From contig NZ_SPUW01000001.1 in the NCBI RefSeq assembly GCF_004959925.1, positions 992,001-1,056,000 on the forward strand: DNA of 64,000 nt. The letters are read 5' to 3'. Below are positions 35,039 to 44,390 of the stretch, piece after piece (positions within the stretch are counted from its first letter, which is position 1; the number at the start of each line of letters is the position of its first letter). Made by a program: the position numbers and the translations under genes. Under the pieces are notes generated by a model. The model made no database searches and was not told the origin of the DNA. It saw only the letters and a program-made list of their open reading frames with translations. Source of the DNA: Pseudooceanicola onchidii. GTDB taxonomy: Bacteria > Pseudomonadota > Alphaproteobacteria > Rhodobacterales > Rhodobacteraceae.

Positions 35039-35623
35039 ATGGACGGCGATTTCAGGACAGAATTTGTACGCGAACCGGCGGCGCTGAAGCATCATCCCGC
35101 GCTGGTTCTGAACGCGGATTACCGACCGCTCTCCTACTACCCCCTCAGCCTGTGGCCCTGGCAGGAGGCGGTGAAGGCGGCCTTCCTCGACCGGGTGGAC
35201 ATCGTGGCCGAATACGACACCACGGTCCGAAGCCCCAGCACGGTGATACGGATCCCGTCGGTTGTCGTCCTCAAAGACTATGTCAAACCTCAAAAGCGCG
35301 TGGCCTTCACGCGCTTTAATCTTTTTCTGAGGGACGAATTCCGCTGCCAGTACTGCGGCAGCAAGGGGGACCTGACCTTCGACCACGTGGTCCCGCGCGC
35401 CGCGGGCGGCATCACGTCGTGGGAAAATGTCGTGGCCGCCTGCAGCCCCTGCAACCTGCACAAGGGGTCGAAATCGCTGCGCCGTGCGGGCATGGCTCTG
35501 CGCAAGCCGCCCCGCGCCCCCGGCGCCGAGGAGCTGCGCAACATGGGCCGCAAGTTCCCGCCGGGCCACCTGCACGAAAGCTGGATCGACTACCTGTACT
35601 GGGATGCCGAACTGGAGGCGTAA
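35039..35623 (+). CDS. HNH endonuclease
   Basis: The 194-residue protein has a C-terminal HNH nuclease domain with a zinc knuckle. Cys103/Cys106 (FRCQYCGSKGDL), Asp115-His116 (FDHVVPRAAGG), Asn130 (SWENVVAAC), Cys135/Cys138 and His141 are all present. The N-terminal 95 residues (ALVLNADYRPLSYYPLSLWP) are the conserved extension of a widespread alphaproteobacterial type. Its target is unknown. I prefer the ATG at 35039 to a TTG two codons earlier. The end overlaps the secreted CAP protein gene by 20 bases. Confidence 0.92.
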   Translation: MDGDFRTEFVREPAALKHHPALVLNADYRPLSYYPLSLWPWQEAVKAAFLDRVDIVAEYDTTVRSPSTVIRIPSVVVLKDYVKPQKRVAFTRFNLFLRDEFRCQYCGSKGDLTFDHVVPRAAGGITSWENVVAACSPCNLHKGSKSLRRAGMALRKPPRAPGAEELRNMGRKFPPGHLHESWIDYLYWDAELEA

Positions 35624-36260
35624 TCATTGGCCGCTTGCGATCGCCTTTGCGCTGATCGCGGGCGCGGCCACGGCGCAGGAGGCGCTGAGCTGTGGCGGAG
35701 GCACGATCCCGGCCTCTGTCCGGGCCGCCGCGGATGAGGTGAACCGCGCCCGCACCGATCCCCAAGGCTACGCGAAACACGTCGCCGCGCATTTCGCCAC
35801 GCTGCAGGGCAACCGGTACCAGGCCAACGGCACCACGATAGTTCTGCGCGAAGGACGCCGCGCGGTGGAGGAGGCGATCCGCTTTCTCGACCGTCAGCCG
35901 CCGCTGCCCGCCCTGCCGCTGTCGGCCTGCCTGTCCGCCGCCGCGGCCGATCACGTTGCGCAGCAGGGGCCGACCGGGGGCTTCGGCCATCGTGGGGCAG
36001 ACGGCGCGGGCCCCGGCGACAGGGTCGCGCGGCGCACCGACGGCACGGCCTATTGCGGAGAGAACATCGCCTACGGCCCGGGCGATCCGCGCGCTGTTGT
36101 AATCCAGCTGATCGTCGATGACGGCGTCGCGAACAGAGGCCATCGTCGCAACATCTTTGATCCGCGTTTCCGCAGTCTCGGGGTGGCCAGCGGGCCCCAT
36201 GCCAAGATGCGGGCGATGACAGTTCAGGTCTTCTGCTTCAACGAGGTCCGGGGCCGCTGA
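35604..36260 (+). CDS. Secreted CAP (SCP/PR-1) domain protein
   Basis: The 218-residue product begins MPNWRRNHWPLAIAFALIAG, a signal peptide with probable cleavage after ATA near residue 24. The mature part has the CAP-domain pattern: ADEVNRARTDPQGYAKHVAA, FGHRGADG with a histidine, YCGENIAYG with a glutamate, and NRGHRRNIFDPRFRSLGVA with the second histidine. These four residues form the usual CAP cavity. The start lies inside the end of the HNH gene. No other start leaves the signal peptide intact. Confidence 0.88.
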   Translation: MPNWRRNHWPLAIAFALIAGAATAQEALSCGGGTIPASVRAAADEVNRARTDPQGYAKHVAAHFATLQGNRYQANGTTIVLREGRRAVEEAIRFLDRQPPLPALPLSACLSAAAADHVAQQGPTGGFGHRGADGAGPGDRVARRTDGTAYCGENIAYGPGDPRAVVIQLIVDDGVANRGHRRNIFDPRFRSLGVASGPHAKMRAMTVQVFCFNEVRGR

Positions 36261-36273
36261 CACCCGCAACGAA

Positions 36274-36301
36274 AAAGCCCCGGCGCGGGGGCCGGGGCTT
36301 T
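36274..36301. terminator. Bidirectional Rho-independent terminator
   Basis: AAAGCCCCGGC and GCCGGGGCTTT form a perfect 11-bp stem with a 6-nt loop. It separates the rightward CAP gene from the leftward bactofilin gene and has A/T ends on both sides, so it can serve both. Confidence 0.85.
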
Positions 36302-36318
36302 GCGTGGATCTGGGCCGA

Positions 36319-36873
36319 TCAGCTTTCGGTCGGAGCCGAGGGCTTGGGCGCCGGGGCTGCCGTCGCCGGGGTGGGGGCAGGGGCCGCAGGCTTGGCTGCC
36401 GCCTTGGCACCGGAGGCCAGCGGATCTTCCTGACGCTGCACCGAGCCTTCGAAATGCGCACCGCTTTCGATGGCGATGGTCTTGTGGATGATGTCGCCTT
36501 CGACGCGGGCGGTCGAGGTCAGGCGCACCTTGAGGCCACGCACGCGGCCGACGATGCGACCGTTGATGACGACGTCATCGGCAATGATCTCGCCCCGGAT
36601 GGTGGCGGTTTCACCCACGGTCAGCAGGTGCGCCCGGATGTCGCCGTCGACGGTGCCTTCGACGTTGATGTCGCCGGTGGTCTTCAGGTTGCCCGTGACA
36701 TGCAGGTCGGACGACAGAACGGACGCCGCCGGCTTGGCCTTGGGGGCAGAGGGTTTGAAATCGGACGCTGCAGAAGACTTTGCCGCTCCGCTATCGAAAG
36801 AACCGGTCGCCGGGGTGGTGGCGGTGTCGCCTGCCTTGGGTCCGGGTTCGTTGATCTTGCTTTTAGAAAACAT
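36319..36873 (-). CDS. Bactofilin (polymer-forming cytoskeletal protein)
   Basis: The 184-residue protein has the bactofilin (DUF583) core at about residues 50-145, a right-handed beta-helix repeat region: SVLSSDLHVTGNLKTTGDIN, GTVDGDIRAHLLTVGET, GEIIADDVVINGRIVGRVRG and so on. The two flanks are disordered. The C-terminus is alanine/proline-rich. Bactofilins polymerise without nucleotide and localise envelope enzymes. It overlaps the M23 peptidase gene by 11 bases, a partnership known for this family. Confidence 0.94.
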   Translation of the reverse strand: MFSKSKINEPGPKAGDTATTPATGSFDSGAAKSSAASDFKPSAPKAKPAASVLSSDLHVTGNLKTTGDINVEGTVDGDIRAHLLTVGETATIRGEIIADDVVINGRIVGRVRGLKVRLTSTARVEGDIIHKTIAIESGAHFEGSVQRQEDPLASGAKAAAKPAAPAPTPATAAPAPKPSAPTES

Positions 36874-38200
36874 TGTTAGCAGCCTTGATATAAGTCATCG
36901 GGTTGACGGCGCGCCCGCCGACGCGAACCTCATAGTGGATGTGGGGGCCGGTCACCCGTCCGGATGCCCCCATATCACCGATCCTCTCCCCGCGCGAGAC
37001 TCTTTGTCCGACCTTCACACGAATGCGAGACATGTGGGCATAGCGGGTCTCGATGCCGAAGTCGTGCTGGATCTTGACCAGCCGACCATAGCCCGACTGC
37101 CATCCGGCATGGACCACGCGGCCGTCGCCGGTGGCATAGAGGGGGGTGCCGACGGGGCCGGCGAAATCGACGCCCGAGTGCATCCGGCGCCCGCCCGTCT
37201 TGGGATCCTTGCGATAGCCGAACCCCGAGGTGAAGCGGTAGGACGCCTGCACCGGCTGCGCGAAGGGCGCCTTTTCGGCCGCGATGCGATACAGGTTCAG
37301 CCGGTCCAGCTGGTTGAGGATCTGGTTGGCGCGGCCCGCGTCCAGCGACGGTTCTTCGCCCATGGTCGACAGGGAAATCGGCGTCAGCGGACCACCCTGG
37401 CCGGAATAGCCGCGCTTGACCTGCGCGATGATGCGATCGGTGCTCATGCCGGCGGCGCGGAACATCTTGTCCAGCGGCTTGATCGACACGGTCATCGCCT
37501 CTTCCAGCTGGCGGAAGATCTGGTCGTTCTGGTCGTGCATCAGGGCGATCTGCTGGCTCAGCTCGTCGGCCTGGGTCAGCGCGTCCTGCGCGTCGTTGCG
37601 GATCTGGTCGCGTTCCTCGGCGGTCTTTTCCAACGCGGCCGACATGAAATCCAGCGCGGCGGTATTCGCGGCGGCGGTCACGGTGCCCGGCAGGGGCGCG
37701 TCGGTGTCATCCAGCTTGGTCGCCAGGACGCTGGCCTCTTCGCGGGCGGCGTCGCGGTCCTTCATCGTGCGGCGCAGGGTGGCCTGCACCACGCCCAGGC
37801 CGGTTTCGGCCTCGCGCAGGCGGGTTTCGGCATCCAGCAGTTGCGACTGCATGACCGAGATCTGTTCCAGCGCCGAATTGAACCGTTCCTGCGCGGCCAG
37901 GGCTTCTTCTGCCCGGGTGTCGCGTTCGCTGGCCATGGCATTCAGGCGCGTCTGGTAAAGTTGCTGGTCGCGCTTCGCCTGTTCGCGGAAGTTGCCCGAC
38001 CCGATCGAATCCATCAGCAGGATCGCGGTGGCGATGATCGTCCAGGCCACGACCGCGGCCGTGCCGGAAAAGGCGATCAGCTGCGTCGCGGGCTTCAACC
38101 GGATGAACCGGGTGTCCGTGTCGGATTTCAGAAAGAGCCTGCGCTCGGGAAAATGCCTCTCTAGCAAGGCATGTGCTTGGATAGCCAAACGTGTCCGCAA
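36863..38200 (-). CDS. M23 family metallopeptidase with membrane anchor and coiled coil
   Basis: The protein of about 445 residues has one membrane helix near residues 40-65 (LIAFSGTAAVVAWTIIATAI). A long coiled coil of roughly 170 residues rich in E, A, L and R follows. The C-terminal LytM domain has zinc ligands His341, Asp345 (HSGVDFAGPVG) and the HIH pair at 420-422. It would cleave peptidoglycan cross-links in the periplasm. No ATG precedes the conserved region. I chose the TTG at 38200 with AAAGGA upstream, and an upstream TTG or GTG is possible. It is coupled to the bactofilin gene. Confidence 0.9.
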   Translation of the reverse strand: MRTRLAIQAHALLERHFPERRLFLKSDTDTRFIRLKPATQLIAFSGTAAVVAWTIIATAILLMDSIGSGNFREQAKRDQQLYQTRLNAMASERDTRAEEALAAQERFNSALEQISVMQSQLLDAETRLREAETGLGVVQATLRRTMKDRDAAREEASVLATKLDDTDAPLPGTVTAAANTAALDFMSAALEKTAEERDQIRNDAQDALTQADELSQQIALMHDQNDQIFRQLEEAMTVSIKPLDKMFRAAGMSTDRIIAQVKRGYSGQGGPLTPISLSTMGEEPSLDAGRANQILNQLDRLNLYRIAAEKAPFAQPVQASYRFTSGFGYRKDPKTGGRRMHSGVDFAGPVGTPLYATGDGRVVHAGWQSGYGRLVKIQHDFGIETRYAHMSRIRVKVGQRVSRGERIGDMGASGRVTGPHIHYEVRVGGRAVNPMTYIKAANNVF

Positions 38201-38390
38201 ATCCTGCGTCCTTTGTCCCAGTCCCCAATGCGTGCTGCTTGTTGTCCCCACATGCAGCACTTGCAAAGTGTTTACAGACCGTTATGGCCCACGACAAGTT
38301 TTCCGGGTCCGGATCGGCCGTAAACGGAGGATTTCTGCCTGCATTGGCGAAAAACCGCCGAAACTGAGGCTCTTACACCGCGCTTTTGAC

Positions 38391-39218
38391 CTATGCTTTG
38401 GTGGGGGTCTGATCCGCCAGCGGCCAGTAGAAATCGGGCGGCAACCCGGCCTCGGCGCGCTTTTCCTCGTTGAAGGGGGGCTTCAGGGCCCCATGGAAAT
38501 AACGGCGAACGAGGTCATGGAAGACCGGCTCGGGGTCCAGCCCCTCACGCCCGCACATCCAGTGAAACCACTTCGAACCATAGGCGACGTGGTGTACCTC
38601 TTCGCTGTAGATCACCTTCAGCGCCTCGACCGCCTGGGTGATCCCGGCCTTCTCGAAGATCTCGATCATGCCCGGCGTCACGTCCAGCCCGCGCGCCTCC
38701 AGCACCATGGGCACGACGGCCAGCCGCCCGAAGATGTCGTCGACGGTATCCTCGGCGGCGCGCCACATGCCGGCATGCGCGGGCAGGGCGCCGTAATGCG
38801 AGCCGAGGCTTTCCAGGCAGTCGCAGACCAGGTTGAAATGCTTGGCTTCCTCGTCCGCCGACTGCACCCAGTCGTCGTAGAACCCGATCGGAAAGCCGAT
38901 GTCGGTGAAACGCGCGATGATGTCCCAGTGCAGATCGACCGCGTTCAGTTCGATATGCGCCACCGCGTGCAGGATCGCGATCTGGCCCTTCAGGCTGCCC
39001 GGCCGACGCCGCGGCACATCGCGCGGATCCAGCAGCTCGGGCTGATCGGGCCGGGCCGGACGCAGCGGCGGGGTGGCCTGCCCGATCTCGATCCCGGGCC
39101 CCGATCCGTCGCGTGCAGCCCGCCAGGCGGCGGCATGTCTGTGGGCGAGCGCCGTCTTTTCGCGGCCATCCGCCGTGGTCAGGACGTCGACGGCCATCTG
39201 GGCAAGCGACAGGGCCAT
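38391..39218 (-). CDS. DUF455 family ferritin-like protein
   Basis: The 275-residue protein has the DUF455 pattern: AILHAVAHIELNAVDLHWD, then DWVQSADEEAKHFNLVCDCL, and YSEEVHHVAYGSKWF. The repeated Glu-x-x-His arrangements are di-iron ferritin-fold ligands. The enzymatic role is unknown. The ATG at 39218 follows GGAGGTGCCCG, an ideal ribosome site. A longer in-frame extension has neither. It lies upstream of the M23 gene on the same strand, with 190 nt between. Confidence 0.9.
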   Translation of the reverse strand: MALSLAQMAVDVLTTADGREKTALAHRHAAAWRAARDGSGPGIEIGQATPPLRPARPDQPELLDPRDVPRRRPGSLKGQIAILHAVAHIELNAVDLHWDIIARFTDIGFPIGFYDDWVQSADEEAKHFNLVCDCLESLGSHYGALPAHAGMWRAAEDTVDDIFGRLAVVPMVLEARGLDVTPGMIEIFEKAGITQAVEALKVIYSEEVHHVAYGSKWFHWMCGREGLDPEPVFHDLVRRYFHGALKPPFNEEKRAEAGLPPDFYWPLADQTPTKA

Positions 39219-39396
39219 CGGGCACCTCCGAACAAGTCTTTGGCCCGAACTAAAGAAAAAATCTGGCGGTTGGAACAGCCAGATGCCCGTGCCCGCCTGT
39301 CCGATCCGGTCGCGGGTGCCGTGGCCCGGGCCGTCGCCCCGGACCTCGCATACTGCGGGCAAGCGGCCCGGTGTCGTCGCACCGGGCCACTTGGTC

Positions 39397-39984
39397 TTAT
39401 TGCGTGAAGGCCGAGCTGTGCAGGTTCACCACAAGCCCGTCCGCCGTCAGGATGGGCGTCGTGGAATGGCGCACGCAAATGTCGCGGGTGCAGATCAGTT
39501 CGGTCGTGGCCCGGGTGATGGTGCCGATCGTGACGCCATCGCGCGAAACCAGGTTCGACCCGACCACGGTGACATCTCCGCCGGTGTTGGGCGATCCGGT
39601 GGTGCCGGTCGTCGATCCCGTTCCCGACTGGCCGACCGTCGCGCCCCCGCCGACCGAGGCCACGCTGCCCCCGCCGACCGTTGCGCCCAGGCCCGCCGAC
39701 GCGACGGACCCGCCGCCGACCGTGGCCCCCACGTCTGCCGAAGCGACAGATCCGCCGCCGACCGTGGCACCCACATCGGCCGAGGCGACGGATCCACCAC
39801 CAACCGTGGCGCCGACGTCAGCCGAGGCAACAGAGCCCCCGCCCACGTCTGCGTCCACGTCGGCCGACGCGACAGACCCGCCGCCGACGGACACGCCGAC
39901 GCCCAGGCCAAGATCGGCCATTGCGGGATAGCCGGTACAGCCGACCATCGCCAATGTCAGGATCATCGTTGGTTTACAAAACAT
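39397..39984 (-). CDS. Secreted protein with six 14-residue glycine/serine/alanine/valine repeats
   Basis: The 195-residue product has an N-terminal export signal (MFCKPTMILTLAMVGCTGYP), which could be a signal peptide or a weak lipobox at Cys16. Residues 33-116 are six tandem repeats with consensus VGGGSVASADVGAT. A spacer rich in G, S and T follows. A C-terminal region of about 55 residues holds two cysteines (LICTRDICVRHS) and ends VVNLHSSAFTQ. The repeat is likely a regular beta structure. I do not recognise the family. CGAGGAG precedes the ATG. Confidence 0.75.
   Translation of the reverse strand: MFCKPTMILTLAMVGCTGYPAMADLGLGVGVSVGGGSVASADVDADVGGGSVASADVGATVGGGSVASADVGATVGGGSVASADVGATVGGGSVASAGLGATVGGGSVASVGGGATVGQSGTGSTTGTTGSPNTGGDVTVVGSNLVSRDGVTIGTITRATTELICTRDICVRHSTTPILTADGLVVNLHSSAFTQ
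39637..39888 (-). repeat. Six tandem 42-bp coding repeats
   Basis: The repeat array encodes the six 14-residue units of the secreted protein. The units are near-identical at protein level but vary at DNA level. The most uniform are units 2-4. There are no spacers of different sequence, so this is not a CRISPR. Confidence 0.75.
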
Positions 39985-40107
39985 CTGGGTACTCCTCGTT
40001 ACACGAGCCCCCACCCTGATGCATGACACCGAACCCAACGTCCGCGCCGCGCCAAAGTTCCATCCTGCAGTCAACTTTTTGGCGAGCTTCGCCAAAGCGC
40101 GCCCAGA

Positions 40108-40503
40108 TCAGCCCCAGAACCCTTTCTGCAGGGGGGCAAATCCCTCGGCCAAGGCGCCCAGGCCGAGGCGCTCCATCAGCTCGGAATAAAGCCGCTGCGC
40201 CTTCTGGTCATATTGCGCGATGCTCTCAAGGCGGTCTTCACCGATCTGGCCATACCGCTGGAAATAATCGACCGGGCCGGACCAGGTCTCGTAGGCGATG
40301 AAGGCCCAGTCGGCGCCGTTCAGGCCAAGCGTCTCAAGGTAGGGCTCAAGATCTTCGCGCTTGGGCTGCCACTTGGGCATGCGCAGCACCAGCCCGTCGT
40401 GCGGCGGATCCAGCGGATAGACCATGTGGCCGGGCTTCAGGCCCGCTTGCTGCAGCGACGTGACCGGCGCCCGCGACAGGACGCCGGTGAACCGGACTGC
40501 CAT
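40108..40503 (-). CDS. Hypothetical protein coupled to bcp
   Basis: The 131-residue protein starts MAVRFTGVLSRAPVTSLQQA and ends with an aromatic GFAPLQKGFWG. It has no signal peptide, membrane helix or recognisable motif. The second half is helical and acidic (GEDRLESIAQYDQKAQRLYS). It begins one base after the bcp stop, so the two are surely cotranscribed. A function related to peroxide defence is possible but unproven. I do not recognise the family. Confidence 0.75.
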   Translation of the reverse strand: MAVRFTGVLSRAPVTSLQQAGLKPGHMVYPLDPPHDGLVLRMPKWQPKREDLEPYLETLGLNGADWAFIAYETWSGPVDYFQRYGQIGEDRLESIAQYDQKAQRLYSELMERLGLGALAEGFAPLQKGFWG

Positions 40504-40504
40504 G

Positions 40505-40978
40505 TCAAAGCGCCTTCACGGCCTCAAGCACCTCGGCGGCGTGGCCGTCGACCTTCACCTTTGGCCAGACCTTTGCGATCTTGCCGTCGGCGTCGATCAG
40601 GAAGGTCGCGCGGGTGATGCCCATGAAGGTCTTGCCGTACATCTTCTTTTCACCCCAGACACCGTAATCCTCGCAGGTCTGGCCATCTGCATCCGACACG
40701 AGGATGACCGAAAGCTCGTGCTTCTTCCGGAACTTGGCGTGCTTTTCCACCGTATCCTTCGACACGCCGATCACCTTGGCACCGGCCAGGGCGAAATCGG
40801 TCTGCATCGCGGTGAAATCCTTGTTCTCGGTAGTGCAGCCGGGCGTGTCGTCCTTGGGATAGAAGAACAGCACAACGGGCGCGGGTTGCTGGGCCGACAG
40901 GGTGACCGGGTCACCATCGTCCTGCGGCAGGGTGAAATCCGGGGCGGTCTCTCCGACTTCGGGCATGGGCTTCGACAT
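40505..40978 (-). CDS. bcp: Thioredoxin-dependent peroxiredoxin, Bcp type
   Basis: The 157-residue peroxidase has the Bcp/PrxQ pattern: GETAPDFTLPQDDG, then FFYPKDDTPGCTTENKDF with the peroxidatic Cys48. The resolving cysteine often found five residues later is a lysine (Lys53). Another cysteine, Cys102, is present (DGQTCEDYGVWG), so the protein may use it or act as a 1-Cys form. It reduces peroxides in the cytoplasm. The ATG at 40978 begins MSKPMPEVGE. It is followed directly by the hypothetical gene. Confidence 0.94.
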   Translation of the reverse strand: MSKPMPEVGETAPDFTLPQDDGDPVTLSAQQPAPVVLFFYPKDDTPGCTTENKDFTAMQTDFALAGAKVIGVSKDTVEKHAKFRKKHELSVILVSDADGQTCEDYGVWGEKKMYGKTFMGITRATFLIDADGKIAKVWPKVKVDGHAAEVLEAVKAL

Positions 40979-41061
40979 CGTGACTGGCTTTCCTTTCGCA
41001 CACATGTGATGGCAATGATAATCTGTGGGGGGGACAGGAAAAGGGTGGTTTTGGACGTCAC

Positions 41062-44000
41062 GTGAGCGAAGGGCAAGAGCAGACAGGGACACAGCCAGCA
41101 TCCCCGGCCCGGCGCCATCCGGTCCGGCGCGTGCTGTCGTGGGCGCTGGCCGTCGCCACGGGCTTTGTCCTGTTCGTCTTCCTGCTGACCGCCGGGCTGC
41201 TCTGGACCGCGCGGGGCCACAGCTATTCGGCCCCGGCGTGGTTGAAGGACGAGGTCGAGACGCGCATCGCCGCCGCCCTGCCGACGGTGACGATCCAGTT
41301 CCGCGACCTGACGCTGACGGTGTCCGAGGACTGGCAGCCCTCGATCCACCTGACCGATCTTGAAATAACGCCGCCGGGCCGGGGCGCGCCGGTGACCCTG
41401 TCGGACATCACCGGATCGTTCGACATGGCCGCGTTGATGGACGGCAACCTGCGCCCCCGCGTGATCTCGGTCTCGGGCTCGCGGCTGCACTTCCGGCGCG
41501 GCGAGGATGGCGAATATGGCATCGCCTTCGGATCGCCCGCAGGGCAGGGCCCGGCGGCCGAGGCGCAGGCGGCAACCCAGATCATCGTCGACCTGTCCGA
41601 CTTCCTGAACCATCCCACCCTCGCCGCGCTGGAACGGATCGAGGGGCGGGCGATCACCGTGCGCTACGAAGACCGGCGCTCGGGCCGCGCCTGGACGCTG
41701 GATGGCGGCCGGGTGGACCTGACGCGCACCGGCGATGACCTGCGCCTGCGCGCCGATGTCGCCGTTCTGGGCGGTCACGCCTATGCCACGACGGGCGAGA
41801 TCACGATCACCGGGCGCATGCACAGCCCCGCCGTCAGCCTGTCGATGAAGGTCGAGGACGCCGCCGCCCGCGACATCGCCACCCAAAGTGCGGGCCTGGC
41901 CTGGCTGGGGGTGCTGGATGCGCCGATTTCGGGCGCGCTGCGCGTCACCACCAACGCCGACGGAGAGATCGGGCCGTTGCACGGCACGCTGCAGATCGGC
42001 GAAGGCGCGCTGGCCCCCGGCGAAACCCGCGACCCCGTGCCCTTCCAGTCGGCGCGCACCTATTTCCGCTATGACCCTGCGACACTGACCCTGCGGTTCG
42101 ACGAACTCACCCTGGCCAGCGCCTGGGTCGAGGCCACGGCCGAGGGGCAGATCGCGCTGACCGACATCGCGAACGGCATCCCCGAGGCGATGACCGGCCA
42201 GCTGCGGATCACCGAACTGACGACAAACCCCGCCGGGCTCTACCCGGTGCCGCTCTACCTCGAGGGGGCAGAGGCCGAGATGCGGGTCAAGCTGGATCCC
42301 TTCCGGCTTGAGGTGGGGCGACTGGACCTGCGCGACCGGGGGCAGGTGCTGGCCATCAACGGCTGGTTCGAGGCAGAGCCCGAGGGCTGGGATCTGAGCC
42401 TGACGGCCCGCGCCGATGCGCTGTCGGCGGACGACATTCTGGAACTCTGGCCCGCCACGGCCGCCGCGAAGACCCGGGAATGGGTGGCGCGCAACGTGCT
42501 GGACGGGACCGTGCGCAACCTGCAGCTTGGCGTGCGGTCCCAGCCCACGACCCGCCCCGAGGTGATGCTGGGGTTCGATTTCGAAGACCTGATCACGACC
42601 TTCATGAAGACGATGCCGCCGGTGGAATCCGCCAGCGGCCATGCCGAACTGCGCGGCGACCGCTTTGTCATCACCGCCGACGACGGTTGGGTCTACGCCC
42701 CGGACGGAGAGGCGCTGCACGTCGCGGGCACCTCGTTCATCTATCGCAACACGCGGGTGAAGGCCGGCATGGCGGATGTCGAGGTGCGGGCCAACGGCGC
42801 GCTTGGCGATGCGCTGCGCCTGCTGGACCTGCCGCCGCTGTCGGTGCTGTCCAAGGCAAACCGCACCCCGGACCTGGCGACGGGCTATGTGAAGCTGGCC
42901 GCCGATATCTCGCTTCCGTTGATCAAGAACGTGCCGCTCGATCAGGTACAGGTGGCCTATCGCGCGACGCTGACGGATGTGTCCAGCGACCGGATCGTGC
43001 CGAACCAGACCCTGAGCGCGCAGACACTGCAGATCGACGGCGACACCGAAACGCTGACCGCCAGCGGCGCGGCGCGGCTGGGCGACATCCCCGCCAGCGG
43101 CACCTGGACCGCCGACATCCGGCCCGACAGCGGCGGGCGCAGCCGGTTCGAAGGCACGCTCGGCGTGACCCAGGCCCTGTCGGACCAGCTGAACCTTGGC
43201 CTGCCGCCGGGCGCGATCACCGGGGAAGGGCGCGCCCGCATCGCGCTTGAGTTCGCCAAGGATCAGGCCCCGAAATTCACCGCCACCTCGGATCTGGCGG
43301 GGCTGGGCGTGCGCGTCGATGCGCTGAACTGGGGGATCAGCCAGGCCCAGACCGGCGCATTCGAGATCGCGGGATCCCTTGGCACCCCGCCCGTGGTGGA
43401 CCGCATCAGCCTGACCGCCCCGGGGCTAAGCGCCGCAGGCACCATCAGCCTCAGGCCCGGCGGCGGCGGGTTGGAAAGCGCAAGGTTCAGCCGCGTGCGC
43501 ATCGGTGACTGGCTGGACGCGCCGGTCACCCTGACCGGGCGCGGCAAGGCGGTGACCCCGGCCGTTGCGGTCAGTGGCGGGTCGGTCGACCTGCGGCACC
43601 TCGATCTTGGCAAGCCCAAGGGCGACAAGGGCGGCCCGATCAGCGTCGCGCTGGACCGGCTGCAGATCTCGGACACGCTGAGCCTGACGAACCTGCGGGG
43701 GGATTTCACCACCCGGGGCGGCATGTCGGGCCAGTTCACTGGCGCGCTGAACGGCAAGTCGACCGTGCAGGGCACCATCGTGCCGCGCGCCAACGGCTCT
43801 GCGATCCGCGTGACCTCGGCCAATGCCGGGTCGGCGCTGTCGGCGGCGGGACTGCTCAAGAAGGGGCGGGGCGGCGAACTGGACCTGACGCTGCTGCCGG
43901 TCGGGCCGAAGGGCGCCTATGACGGCAAGCTGACGATCAGCAACATCTGGATCCAGGATGCGCCCGCCATGGCGTCGCTTCTGTCGGCGGTGTCGGTCGT

Positions 44001-44370
44001 CGGCCTGCTGGAACAGATGTCTGGCAACGGCATCCTGTTCACCGAGGCGCAGGCCGATTTCCGGCTGACCCCGTCGCGCGTCACCATCCGCAGTGCCAGC
44101 GCCATCGGCGCCTCCATGGGGGTGTCGCTGGACGGGATCTATGACATGGCCGCCAAGGCCATCGACCTGCAGGGCGTGGTGTCGCCCTTCTATGCGCTCA
44201 ACGGCATCGGGCGGATCTTCTCGCGCAACGACGGGGAAGGGCTGATCGGCTTCAACTACCGCCTGCGGGGACCGGTCGCGGGCCCGCGCGTTCAGGTGAA
44301 CCCGCTTTCGCTCTTTACACCCGGCATGTTCAGAGAGATTTTCCGCCGCCCGCCCCCCACCACGAATTAG
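41062..44370 (+). CDS. Large AsmA-like (DUF3971) envelope protein
   Basis: The 1102-residue protein has one N-terminal membrane helix at about residues 26-48 ([20 protein letters not shown]). A very long beta-rich periplasmic region follows, with the DUF3971/AsmA-like pattern. The C-terminal AsmA-type block includes [21 protein letters not shown] and [22 protein letters not shown], then [21 protein letters not shown]. Relatives (YhdP, TamB) carry phospholipid between membranes. The start is a GTG at 41062. It is followed after 20 nt by queA. Confidence 0.88.
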   Translation: MSEGQEQTGTQPASPARRHPVRRVLSWALAVATGFVLFVFLLTAGLLWTARGHSYSAPAWLKDEVETRIAAALPTVTIQFRDLTLTVSEDWQPSIHLTDLEITPPGRGAPVTLSDITGSFDMAALMDGNLRPRVISVSGSRLHFRRGEDGEYGIAFGSPAGQGPAAEAQAATQIIVDLSDFLNHPTLAALERIEGRAITVRYEDRRSGRAWTLDGGRVDLTRTGDDLRLRADVAVLGGHAYATTGEITITGRMHSPAVSLSMKVEDAAARDIATQSAGLAWLGVLDAPISGALRVTTNADGEIGPLHGTLQIGEGALAPGETRDPVPFQSARTYFRYDPATLTLRFDELTLASAWVEATAEGQIALTDIANGIPEAMTGQLRITELTTNPAGLYPVPLYLEGAEAEMRVKLDPFRLEVGRLDLRDRGQVLAINGWFEAEPEGWDLSLTARADALSADDILELWPATAAAKTREWVARNVLDGTVRNLQLGVRSQPTTRPEVMLGFDFEDLITTFMKTMPPVESASGHAELRGDRFVITADDGWVYAPDGEALHVAGTSFIYRNTRVKAGMADVEVRANGALGDALRLLDLPPLSVLSKANRTPDLATGYVKLAADISLPLIKNVPLDQVQVAYRATLTDVSSDRIVPNQTLSAQTLQIDGDTETLTASGAARLGDIPASGTWTADIRPDSGGRSRFEGTLGVTQALSDQLNLGLPPGAITGEGRARIALEFAKDQAPKFTATSDLAGLGVRVDALNWGISQAQTGAFEIAGSLGTPPVVDRISLTAPGLSAAGTISLRPGGGGLESARFSRVRIGDWLDAPVTLTGRGKAVTPAVAVSGGSVDLRHLDLGKPKGDKGGPISVALDRLQISDTLSLTNLRGDFTTRGGMSGQFTGALNGKSTVQGTIVPRANGSAIRVTSANAGSALSAAGLLKKGRGGELDLTLLPVGPKGAYDGKLTISNIWIQDAPAMASLLSAVSVVGLLEQMSGNGILFTEAQADFRLTPSRVTIRSASAIGASMGVSLDGIYDMAAKAIDLQGVVSPFYALNGIGRIFSRNDGEGLIGFNYRLRGPVAGPRVQVNPLSLFTPGMFREIFRRPPPTTN

Positions 44371-44390
44371 ACGACCAACGGACCGGCCCG

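Noticed and set aside
39637..39888. Tandem array that looks like a CRISPR at first sight
   Set aside because: The units are contiguous, 42 bp long without spacers, and in frame within an exported protein with its own ribosome site. No cas genes are nearby.
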